Shown here one piece after another: positions 57,057-64,000 of a DNA stretch of 64,000 nucleotides. Source of the DNA: Yunchengibacter salinarum. GTDB taxonomy: Bacteria; Pseudomonadota; Alphaproteobacteria; Sphingomonadales; Kordiimonadaceae. The notes under the pieces were generated by a model. The model was not told where the DNA came from. It searched no databases and saw nothing but the letters and a program-made list of their open reading frames with translations. The stretch is from the NCBI RefSeq assembly GCF_037658235.1, contig NZ_JBBJLN010000005.1:233489-297488 (forward strand), in the 5' to 3' direction. The first letter of the stretch is position 1; every line of letters begins with the position of its first letter. The translations under genes were made by a program, and so were the position numbers.

Positions 57057-58256
57057 ATGGTGCAAACCCGTGATATCAATCTTCGCGAAAGCACCGAGCC
57101 CATGTGGGGCCCCGCCTTCGAATCCCTGCCGGTGCCGGGCATTCGGCGCATGGTCAACATGGCGGCGGAGATGGAGGACGTGATTCATCTGTCCATCGGC
57201 CAGCCGGATTTCATGACCCCCAAGCACATCATCGAAGCCCATGTGGACGCGCTGCGCGCGGGCAAGACCGCCTATACCATGGATGCGGGCCTGCCGGAGC
57301 TGCTGACCGCCGTAAAAGAACATTACAATGAAAAGCTTGGCCGCGATCTGGACGAAGACAACATCCTGATCACCACCGGCGCGGCGGAAGCCATGTATCT
57401 GGCCCTGTCGGCGGCCGCGGCACCGGGGCGCCAGTTCCTGATCACGGACCCGGCCTTTCCGCTCTATGCTCCGATCATCCGTATGCATGGCGGGGAGGTG
57501 AAATACATCCCCACAAAGGCGGAACACGGCCACCAGCTCGACCCGCAGGACGTGATCGACGCCATGGAGATGCACACCTTCGGCATCATCCTCAATTCCC
57601 CGAACAATCCCACCGGCGCCGTCTATCCACGGGAAACCATGGAAGCCATCGTCAAGGAAGCCGCCTTCCGGGACATCTATGTCTTTTCCGACGAAGTGTA
57701 TGACAACCTGCTGCTGGACGATGTGGATGACAGCAGCGTGCTCAAATGCACGTCGGACCTGGACCATGTGGTCTGCGCCAGCAGCTTCTCCAAGACCTAC
57801 GCCATGCCGGGCCTCAGGATCGGCTGGCTGATCTCCAGCCAGGGTCATATCAAGAAGCTGCGGCGTTATCACATGTTCACCACCACCGTGGCCAACACCC
57901 CGGCCCAATGGGCGGGCGTTGCCGCATTAGAAGGCGGGCGCGAATGTATCGACGAAATGGTCGCCGAATACCGACGGCGGCGGGACCGGGTGGTGCAGCT
58001 CGTCAGCGAAACGCCGCACCTGACCGGCTACTGGCCGCAGGGCGCCTTTTATATCTTCCCCTCCCTGCCGCCCAGCACAGACGGCGCCACGGTGGCGGAA
58101 AACCTGCTGGCGGACACGGGCGTGTGCGTGATCCCCGGCGATGCCTTTGGCAACAAGAGCAAAAACTCGTTGAGGATCAGCTTTTCCGCCTCCATGGAAG
58201 AGATCGAGGAAGCCTTCAGCCGGATCATTCCCTGGATGGAAAAACAGCGCTTTTAA
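57057..58256 (+). CDS. Class I/II pyridoxal-phosphate aminotransferase
   Basis: The enzyme of 399 residues has VIHLSIGQPDFMTPKHIIEA near residue 42, ILITTGAAEAMYLALSAAAA near residue 103, and ILNSPNNPTGAVYPRETMEA near residue 180. The PLP lysine is in CASSFSKTYAMPGLRIGWLI near residue 238. The substrate class resembles aspartate/aromatic or branched-chain aminotransferases of the AspB group. AAGGAGG precedes the ATG. It is divergent from the 2-hydroxyacid dehydrogenase gene and followed by the hairpin repeat array. Confidence 0.88.
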   Translation: MVQTRDINLRESTEPMWGPAFESLPVPGIRRMVNMAAEMEDVIHLSIGQPDFMTPKHIIEAHVDALRAGKTAYTMDAGLPELLTAVKEHYNEKLGRDLDEDNILITTGAAEAMYLALSAAAAPGRQFLITDPAFPLYAPIIRMHGGEVKYIPTKAEHGHQLDPQDVIDAMEMHTFGIILNSPNNPTGAVYPRETMEAIVKEAAFRDIYVFSDEVYDNLLLDDVDDSSVLKCTSDLDHVVCASSFSKTYAMPGLRIGWLISSQGHIKKLRRYHMFTTTVANTPAQWAGVAALEGGRECIDEMVAEYRRRRDRVVQLVSETPHLTGYWPQGAFYIFPSLPPSTDGATVAENLLADTGVCVIPGDAFGNKSKNSLRISFSASMEEIEEAFSRIIPWMEKQRF

Positions 58257-58264
58257 GGGGTTTT

Positions 58265-58576
58265 GGCCGCTTGCGCGGCCAGGGTTTGTTTGCGCTCACG
58301 CAAGCGTGCTTTCGCACGCGCTCCGCGAGGGCGCGGCACTTGCCGCGGGCCACGGTTGTGGCCTCCGCTCATCCCGCGTGTGCGGGATGGCGGTAGGGGC
58401 AACGTGGGTGCGGGATTTGTTTACTGCTCACGCAAGCGCGCTGTCGCGCGCGCTCCGCGAGGGCGCCGCAGGGGCGGCGGGGCGCGGTCGCGCGCTTTGT
58501 GTACCGCTCACGCTTGGGTGCTGTGCACCCCGCTCCGCGAGGGCGCCGCAGGGGCGGCGGGGCGCGGTCGCGCCCG
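58265..58576 (+). repeat. Array of multi-hairpin repeat units (locus 2)
   Basis: The 400-base gap between the aminotransferase and methylglyoxal synthase genes holds no supported ORF. It holds a single hairpin GGCCGC/GCGGCC (58265-58280) and three units of the family seen at 24624-25006. Their first stems are GCGTGC/GCACGC (58304-58319), GCGCGC/GCGCGC (58436-58451) and GGGTGC/GCACCC (58516-58530). Other stems are GCGGCA/TGCCGC (58333-58346), GGCCAC/GTGGCC (58348-58363) and CATCCCGC/GCGGGATG (58370-58389). The shared words GCTCACGC, CTCCGCGAGGGCG and GGCGCGGTCGCGC occur in fixed order and on the same strand as locus 1. Confidence 0.85.
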
Positions 58577-58656
58577 TAGGATGGATTCGTATTGGGGTAG
58601 GGGTGCGGTTGTGGCGGCACGGACAGGAACAATCAAGCGGTTGAGAGAGAAAAGAC

Positions 58657-59037
58657 ATGCAACCCGTTCTGAAAACACTGGGGCTCGTGGCCCATGATGA
58701 GAAGAAACAGACCCTTGTGGACTGGGTTCAATCCCGAACCAGCCTGTTGGGGGGCACCGCCATTTATGCCACCGGCACCACCGGCGCGCGGCTGCGGGAT
58801 AGCTGCCCGGCCCTCAATGTCACACCGCTGAAAAGCGGGCCGCTGGGCGGTGATCAGCAATTGGGCGCCATGATCGCGGAAGGGCGGCTGGACGCGCTGA
58901 TCTTTTTCATCGACCCGCTGACCCCCCAGCCCCATGACGTCGACGTGAAAGCCCTGATCCGCCTGGCCACACTGGCCAACATCCCCTGCGCCTGCAACGC
59001 CGCCACCGCCGATCTGCTGATCCCGGCGCCAGCTTGA
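58657..59037 (+). CDS. mgsA: Methylglyoxal synthase
   Basis: The enzyme of 126 residues converts dihydroxyacetone phosphate to methylglyoxal and phosphate. It shows LVAHDEKKQTLVDWV near residue 10, IYATGTTGARLRDS near residue 37, and SGPLGGDQQLGAMIAEGRLD near residue 60 with the catalytic aspartate region FFIDPLTPQPHDVDV near residue 88. The length is slightly below the E. coli enzyme. Methylglyoxal formation relieves sugar-phosphate stress. Its stop abuts the stop of the convergent crotonase gene. Confidence 0.92.
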   Translation: MQPVLKTLGLVAHDEKKQTLVDWVQSRTSLLGGTAIYATGTTGARLRDSCPALNVTPLKSGPLGGDQQLGAMIAEGRLDALIFFIDPLTPQPHDVDVKALIRLATLANIPCACNAATADLLIPAPA

Positions 59038-59793
59038 TTAAAACTGGCCGTGGCGGCCTTCGCCCTCGGTGAAGCGGGCTGCGCCTTCGGCGGCGCCTGC
59101 CTTTAGCGACTCGTCACCGATTCGGGATTCATTCTTCAACGCCTCGGCTTCCGGCAAGGCCCATTGCTGATGTACACTTTGCCGGTCTCCGCGCAGGCAG
59201 GTTTGCGGAAAAGCGGCAATCTGCTGCGCCAGGTCAAGCGCGGTTTCCAGCGCGCGGCCCCTGGGCACCAGCCGATTGGCAAGGCCCATGCCATGGGCTT
59301 CCTGCGCCGTCACCGGGCGCCCGGTCAGAATCATGTCCATGGCACGGCTTTCCCCGATCAGTCGGGGCAGACGCACCGTGCCGCCATCGATCAGCGGCAC
59401 GCCGAAGCGGCGGCAGAACACACCGAACACGGCGCTTTCGCTGGCCACCCGCATATCGGCGAGACAGGCCAGTTCCAGCCCGCCCGCCACGGCATAGCCT
59501 TCCACCGCCGCGATCAAAGGCTTGGTCAGGCGCATCCGGGTGGGGCCGAGCGGGCCGTGGTCCGCGCCCGGTTGCGGGTGCCAGTGGCGGCTTACCGCTT
59601 TCAGGTCGGCCCCGGCACAGAAATGATCCCCCGCGCCAGTCAGCACGGTCACATGGGTGGACTCGTCCACCTCCCCTGCTTCGAAAGCGGCCCGCAGCGC
59701 CTCCGCCGTTTCCGGGTCGATGGCATTGCGGGCGGCGGGACGGTGAATGGTGATGATCCTGACCGCCCCTTCCCGGGCCAGACTGACGGACAT
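59038..59793 (-). CDS. Enoyl-CoA hydratase/isomerase family (crotonase)
   Basis: The protein has 251 residues from the ATG at 59793, chosen because GGGGG lies upstream; an ATG at 59814 is possible. RPAARNAIDPETAEAL near residue 17, the oxyanion region HFCAGADLKAV near residue 58, and ALIAAVEGYAVAGGLELACL-type motif near residue 92 are typical. The catalytic glutamates are not clearly both present, so the reaction (hydratase or another) is open. It is near a FadE gene, consistent with fatty acid breakdown. Confidence 0.85.
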   Translation of the reverse strand: MSVSLAREGAVRIITIHRPAARNAIDPETAEALRAAFEAGEVDESTHVTVLTGAGDHFCAGADLKAVSRHWHPQPGADHGPLGPTRMRLTKPLIAAVEGYAVAGGLELACLADMRVASESAVFGVFCRRFGVPLIDGGTVRLPRLIGESRAMDMILTGRPVTAQEAHGMGLANRLVPRGRALETALDLAQQIAAFPQTCLRGDRQSVHQQWALPEAEALKNESRIGDESLKAGAAEGAARFTEGEGRHGQF

Positions 59794-59834
59794 GCGCACC
59801 CCCTGATCGTTCATGCGGCTATGACAAGCCGAGC

Positions 59835-61646
59835 TTAAACCTGCCCGGCGTGGGAGGCCAGCACATCCAGAAAGGAGTCGCCATACGCATCCAGCTTTTT
59901 CCGCCCAACCCCTTTCAGGCCCAGCAGATGGGTGCGATCGATGGGTTTGTGGCGGGCCATTTCAGCCAGCGTTTCGTCATGAAAGATCACATAGGCGGGC
60001 ACCCCGTCCCGCCGGGCCAGATCGCTGCGATGGGCTTTCAGGCGATCATAAAGGGCCGCCGCCTCACCGCTCAGCATGATCGGCGCGGGTTTTCCCCTGC
60101 CCGGCGCGGGCCGGGGTCGACGGGCCGTGGGCCGGATCAGGTCCACCCGCCCGCTGCCGGCCAGAAGGGCGCGGCCCTGATCAGTGAGCGACAGGCCGCC
60201 ATAGCCGTCCACATCCAGCGCCAGAATGTGATTCGCCACCATCTGGCGCAGCAGGCGGCGCCAGTCCCGCTTATCCAGGTCCGCGCCGCTGGCGAACACG
60301 GGCAGGCGATGGTCCCCGCGCGCCCGGATGCGGGCGGTGTCGGCGCCGGTGAGCAGATCGATGATATGGCCCTGCCCGAACATCTCCCCGGTGGCATCCA
60401 CCGCTTCCAGCGCACGGCGGGCCAGTGGGGTCGCGTCCACCACATCGGGCGGGTGCAGGCAGGTATCGCAATTGCCGCAGGGGGCGGAGTCCTCGCCGAA
60501 ATAGGACAACAGCACCTGGCGGCGGCATCCCGCGCTTTCACACAGCCCCACCAACTGATCGAACCGGCCATGGGCGCGGCGGCGCACGGCATCGGGGCCG
60601 CCGCTCGCCTCGATCATGGACCGGCGCCGCGCCACGGACTGGCCGCCATACAGCATCACCGCGCGGGCGGGCAGACCATCCCGCCCGGCGCGCCCGATTT
60701 CCTGATAATAGGCTTCCATGCCGCCGGGAATGTCCGTGTGGATCACATAACGCACGTCCGGCTTGTCGATGCCCATGCCGAACGCCACGGTGGCCACGAT
60801 CAAGGCATCGCTCTCGGCCAGAAAGCGCTCCTGATGGCGGCGACGGGTGTCGTCATCCAGCCCGGCATGATAGGGCAACGCCTTGTGGCCCAGCGCCGAA
60901 AGCTGGGCGCTGACATTGTCCACCTGCTTGCGGGACAGGCAATAAATGATCCCCTGCCCGCTCATTTCCTTGAGAAGGGCGGGCACCTGGGTACGGGCAC
61001 TGCCCTTTTCCAGCACTTCCAGCGTCAGATTGGGCCGATCGAAACTGAGCACATGGCTGCGCGCCGTGCCGCCCAGCAGCGTGTCGATGATGTCCTGCCG
61101 GGTCATGGCGTCGGCGGTGGCGGTGAACGCGCCCAGCGTGGCGCCCGGAAAGGCGGCCTTCAGCCGGGAAAGGTCGCGGTAATCGGGCCGGAAATCGTGC
61201 CCCCACTGGGACAGGCAGTGCGCCTCGTCCACAATGATCTGGTCCACCGGCAGGCGACCGAGGGCGGCCAGCATCCGATCGGTCAGCAGGCGTTCCGGCG
61301 AAATATAGAGAATTTGCACATCGCCGCGCTGAAAGGCCCGCCACACATCCACATTGGTGGGCCGGTCGCGGGCGCTGTTAATGCTGTCCGCCCCCACGCC
61401 CAGCGCCTTGAGCGCGGCCACCTGATCCTGCATCAGCGCAATCAGGGGCGACACCACAACGGTGCGGCCGGCCCGCGCCAACGCCGCCAGTTGATAGCAC
61501 AGGCTTTTGCCGCCACCGGTGGGCATGACCGCCAGCACATCCCGGCCCGCCAGCAGATCATCCACCACCGCTTCCTGACCGGGCCGAAAGCGGTCATGGC
61601 CGAAAATGTCGCCAAGAAGCTGGTATTTCCGCGCCTGAAGATCCAT
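59835..61646 (-). CDS. recQ: ATP-dependent DNA helicase RecQ
   Basis: The 603-residue helicase starts at the ATG at 61646; a long arginine- and proline-rich open frame before it overlaps the FadE gene and is not used. It has FRPGQEAVVDDLLAGRDVLA, PTGGGKSLCYQL near residue 42 (Walker A), DEAHCLSQWGHDFRPDYRDL near residue 140, and the RQC zinc cysteines in GCRRQVLLSYF followed by CGNCDTC near residue 385. An HRDC domain ends the protein with LLGLKGVGRKKLDAYGDSFL. It unwinds DNA in repair and recombination. Confidence 0.95.
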   Translation of the reverse strand: MDLQARKYQLLGDIFGHDRFRPGQEAVVDDLLAGRDVLAVMPTGGGKSLCYQLAALARAGRTVVVSPLIALMQDQVAALKALGVGADSINSARDRPTNVDVWRAFQRGDVQILYISPERLLTDRMLAALGRLPVDQIIVDEAHCLSQWGHDFRPDYRDLSRLKAAFPGATLGAFTATADAMTRQDIIDTLLGGTARSHVLSFDRPNLTLEVLEKGSARTQVPALLKEMSGQGIIYCLSRKQVDNVSAQLSALGHKALPYHAGLDDDTRRRHQERFLAESDALIVATVAFGMGIDKPDVRYVIHTDIPGGMEAYYQEIGRAGRDGLPARAVMLYGGQSVARRRSMIEASGGPDAVRRRAHGRFDQLVGLCESAGCRRQVLLSYFGEDSAPCGNCDTCLHPPDVVDATPLARRALEAVDATGEMFGQGHIIDLLTGADTARIRARGDHRLPVFASGADLDKRDWRRLLRQMVANHILALDVDGYGGLSLTDQGRALLAGSGRVDLIRPTARRPRPAPGRGKPAPIMLSGEAAALYDRLKAHRSDLARRDGVPAYVIFHDETLAEMARHKPIDRTHLLGLKGVGRKKLDAYGDSFLDVLASHAGQV

Positions 61647-61749
61647 GAAGTGCCCTGAGCCTGTGCCACCAGGCCCTGCTATAGACCACGACCCGCGCCC
61701 TTTGAACCCCCCGCGTGACCGGGGGCCGAAAAGGCCGCGCGCGGAACGG

Positions 61750-61781
61750 AAAAAGCCGCCACGGCCAGCGCCGCGACGGCT
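61750..61781 (-). terminator. Intrinsic terminator after the FadE gene
   Basis: On the minus strand AGCCGTCGCGG pairs with CCGTGGCGGCT (two G-U pairs) over a six-base loop, followed by TTTTT. It lies between the FadE stop at 61807 and recQ. Confidence 0.75.
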
Positions 61782-61806
61782 TCCCTGAAAGAGCTGCCGC
61801 GCCGCC

Positions 61807-64000
61807 TCAGCCCTCGGTTTCCGGCTTGGTCTTGCGCCGGGCCTTGGTGGCGGGGCTGGCCGTGGAACGGGCCGTGGCGCCGGTCTTGACCGGGGCCGCC
61901 TTTTTCGCCCTGGTGGTGGAACCGGTCGCGGTCTTGCGGGTCGTGGCCGCCCCACTCGCCCCCGTTTTGGCCGGTTCCGCCTTGGTGGGCGCCTTCTTGG
62001 CCGGGGCCTTCTTGGCGGATGTCGCCTTGGCGGGGGCCTTTTTGGCGGATGCCTTTTTCGCCGGTGCCTTCTTCGCGGGGGCCGTTTTGGCGGGGGCTTT
62101 CTTCTTGGTGCCCGCACCGGCGCTGGTGCCCGCCGACGCGGCGCCCGTGCGCGTGCGGCGCGTCTGCGTTCTCGCCCCGGATTTGGACGGTGCCTTGCCA
62201 AGTATCATTTCGGGCGGGAAATGATCCACCGTGATCACCGTCCCCACCGCCTCTTCCATGGCCTTGAGATTGTCCGCGTCCTCTTCCGTGATAACACCGG
62301 CCTTCAGCCCTTCCTCGGCGGTGTTCACGCCCGCTTTTTTCAGCGCGGCTTTCTGGGATTGCAGCTTGCTGACCATTTCAAAAGCGCGTTCCAGATCATG
62401 GATGGCATCCCCCTGGCGACCGGGGAAAACACGCTCGGTCAAGCGTTCGCGGGCCATGCCGGGGGTGGAGATCAGGTCCGCCACCGCCCGCTTCACCTCG
62501 TCGCTCGGCCCACGGGTTCGGGCACCGAAAGGCAGAATCACGAAACGCAGGAACCGCGCCGTGATCCGGGATGGCAGATTGGCGAAAATCTCGTCAAAGG
62601 CGTTTTCGATCGTGCGCGCGCTCTCAGCCATGCAATAATCCACCAATGCCTCGTCCTCCGGCACGTCGCCCTCATCCCGGAACCGCTTGAGCACGGCGGA
62701 CATCATGTAAAGCTCGGATAAAATGTCCCCCAGCCGGGCGGACAGCATTTCCTTGCGTTTCAGATCACCCCCCAGCGTCAACAGCGCCATATCGGCGGCA
62801 AGGGCGAACCCCGCCGCATAGCGGGACAACTGCCGGGCATGATCGCGCACCACGCCATTGCCGAAGGTGGGCGCCAGAAGCCCCTTGCTCCAGCCCCGGC
62901 CCAGCGCGCGGAACAGGGTTTTGGTGCTGTGACCCACATGGCGCCAGAAAGCGCTGTCGAAATCATCCAGCGCCTTGTGAGGATCGCTTTCTTCCAGCGC
63001 CAGCATTTCATCCAGAAGGTGGGGGTGGCAGCGTATGGCCCCCTGTCCGAAAATGATCATGTTGCGGGTCAGGTCATTGGCGCCTTCCACCGTGATACCC
63101 ACCGGCACGGACTGATAAATGGACCCCAGATAATTCATCGGCCCGTCGATCACGGTCTTGCCGCCGTGCACGTCCATGGCGTCTGTCAGCGCGTCGCGCA
63201 TCCGATAGGTGGCATGGGCCTTCATGATGGCACTGACCACCGCCAGCTTGCGCCCTTCATCCAGCCCGGCACAGGTGAGCCGCCGGGCCGCATCCAGCCG
63301 ATAGGCATTGGCCGCGATCCGGGCCAGCTTTTCCTGCACCCCTTCAAACCGGCCCACCGGCAGGCCGAACTGCTCCCGAACGGCGCCGTAAGCGCCGCTG
63401 GTGCGCGCGGCCAGGGCCGCCGCGCCCGCGCTCTGGGATGGCAGGGAAATGCCCCGCCCCGCCGCCAGCGCGCTCATCAGCATTTTCCAGCCCTGCCCCA
63501 CATTGGCCTTGCCGCCAATCACATGACTAAGCGGGATGAACACATCCTTGCCCCAGTTGGGGCCGTTCTGGAATGCCTGGCCGGACGGGATATGCCGGTC
63601 GCCAATGGTGACCCCCTTGATGTTGGTGGGCACCAAAGCCACGGTGATGCCCAGATCTTCCGTTTTGCCCAGCAGGCCATCCGGGTCTTTCAGCTTGAAC
63701 GCCAGCCCCAGCACTGTGGCCACCGGCCCCAGCGTGATATAGCGCTTGTGCCAGTTGAGCCGGATACCCAGCGTTTTCTTGCCCTTCCATGTGCCATGGG
63801 TGATCACACCCTCGTCCCGCATGGCGGCGGCATCGGAACCCGCATGATCGCTGGTCAGGCCGAAGGCCGGGATTTCCTGCCCCCTGGCCAGCCGGGGCAG
63901 CCAGTATTTGCGCTGTGCATCCGTGCCGAACTGCATCAGCAATTCGCCAGGACCCAGGGAATTGGGCACCATCACGGTCACGGCCCCCGCCACCGACCGG
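61807..64000 (-). CDS. fadE: FadE-type acyl-CoA dehydrogenase, 5'-truncated by the window edge, with histone-H1-like tail
   Basis: The frame is open to the right edge, so the N-terminal part (about 200 residues by comparison with E. coli FadE) lies outside. The visible 730 residues have VMVPNSLGPGELLMQFGTDA, FGLTSDHAGSDAAAMRDEGV, VGITVEGANDLTRNMIIFGQ and GAIRCHP, as in the large FadE/DUF1974 acyl-CoA dehydrogenases of beta-oxidation. The last 128 residues (62193-61810) are an unusual Lys-Ala-Pro tail with AKKAPAKKASAKKAPAKATS-like repeats ending RRKTKPETEG. Such tails resemble histone H1 and AlgP-like proteins. The frame is intact from core to tail. Confidence 0.9.
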   Translation of the reverse strand, partial: RSVAGAVTVMVPNSLGPGELLMQFGTDAQRKYWLPRLARGQEIPAFGLTSDHAGSDAAAMRDEGVITHGTWKGKKTLGIRLNWHKRYITLGPVATVLGLAFKLKDPDGLLGKTEDLGITVALVPTNIKGVTIGDRHIPSGQAFQNGPNWGKDVFIPLSHVIGGKANVGQGWKMLMSALAAGRGISLPSQSAGAAALAARTSGAYGAVREQFGLPVGRFEGVQEKLARIAANAYRLDAARRLTCAGLDEGRKLAVVSAIMKAHATYRMRDALTDAMDVHGGKTVIDGPMNYLGSIYQSVPVGITVEGANDLTRNMIIFGQGAIRCHPHLLDEMLALEESDPHKALDDFDSAFWRHVGHSTKTLFRALGRGWSKGLLAPTFGNGVVRDHARQLSRYAAGFALAADMALLTLGGDLKRKEMLSARLGDILSELYMMSAVLKRFRDEGDVPEDEALVDYCMAESARTIENAFDEIFANLPSRITARFLRFVILPFGARTRGPSDEVKRAVADLISTPGMARERLTERVFPGRQGDAIHDLERAFEMVSKLQSQKAALKKAGVNTAEEGLKAGVITEEDADNLKAMEEAVGTVITVDHFPPEMILGKAPSKSGARTQTRRTRTGAASAGTSAGAGTKKKAPAKTAPAKKAPAKKASAKKAPAKATSAKKAPAKKAPTKAEPAKTGASGAATTRKTATGSTTRAKKAAPVKTGATARSTASPATKARRKTKPETEG

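Noticed and set aside
29000..60000. Very long antisense open frames (for example under the SSS, BCCT, RecQ and TonB genes)
   Set aside because: They mirror strong coding genes in GC-rich DNA, are rich in His, Arg, Gln and Gly, and carry no family motifs.
61647..62201. N-terminal Arg/Pro-rich extension of RecQ by about 185 residues
   Set aside because: It is the frame-shifted shadow of the Lys-Ala-Pro tail of the FadE gene. RecQ starts naturally at the ATG at 61646 and has normal length from there.

Overview
The window is GC-rich and densely coded, and it reads as a chromosomal segment of an alphaproteobacterium, probably aquatic. Pointers are the gene-transfer-agent (GTA) type of phage head and tail families, PAS_5-type PAS proteins, a DUF6362-like phage protein, two TonB-dependent receptors and a fused CysNC. 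No rRNA, tRNA or CRISPR array was seen. The species cannot be named from the sequence alone.

Layout. (1) 1-8175, minus strand: a capsule operon. It runs PPTase, kdsA, kdsC, kdsB, kpsC, cysD, cysNC and the start of a kpsS-like gene cut by the window edge. Most joints are 4-base ATGA overlaps. It makes CMP-Kdo, builds the Kdo linker of a capsule, and supplies activated sulfate (APS/PAPS). (2) 8291-8821: a PAS_5 sensor-like protein. (3) 8993-28330: a compact phage-like particle cluster of about 19 kb. It has terminase, portal, protease, capsid, a fibre cassette, head-tail connectors, a short tail, a 3-TM holin and an M15 peptidase. It also has a DUF6362-like gene and a divergent S24-type repressor. 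No integrase or replication gene is present. (4) 28788-35922: a carbohydrate locus with cupin, SSS transporter, ROK sugar kinase, RTX-repeat protein and TonB receptor, plus a small MazG-like gene on the opposite strand. A LacI-type operator lies upstream of the receptor. (5) 36359-43345: redoxin, OYE-type flavin oxidoreductase, MscS channel, a RimB/RimK/aspartoacylase-like trio, and a TetR regulator with an AhpD-like protein. (6) 43474-50699: AlaC-type aminotransferase, a 41-residue membrane ORF, alpha/beta hydrolase, BCCT transporter and a second TonB receptor. (7) 50841-58256: a second PAS_5 protein, then amino/keto-acid catabolism (FAD-linked D-2-hydroxyacid dehydrogenase, class III aminotransferase, amidase, 2-hydroxyacid reductase, class I aminotransferase). 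(8) 58657-64000: methylglyoxal synthase, crotonase, RecQ and a FadE acyl-CoA dehydrogenase that runs off the window and carries a histone-H1-like tail.

Three things stand out. The first is a multi-hairpin repeat family (24624-25006 and 58265-58576) whose stems differ between copies but stay base-paired. One array sits inside the phage-like packaging genes. The second is the integrase-less particle cluster itself. Its tape measure is very short, terminator-like hairpins stand just ahead of at least five genes, and its repressor lacks the autocleavage lysine. It looks more like a resident GTA-like element than an ordinary prophage. The third is the FadE-histone-tail fusion. All of these are read by eye; no database search or structure prediction was run.
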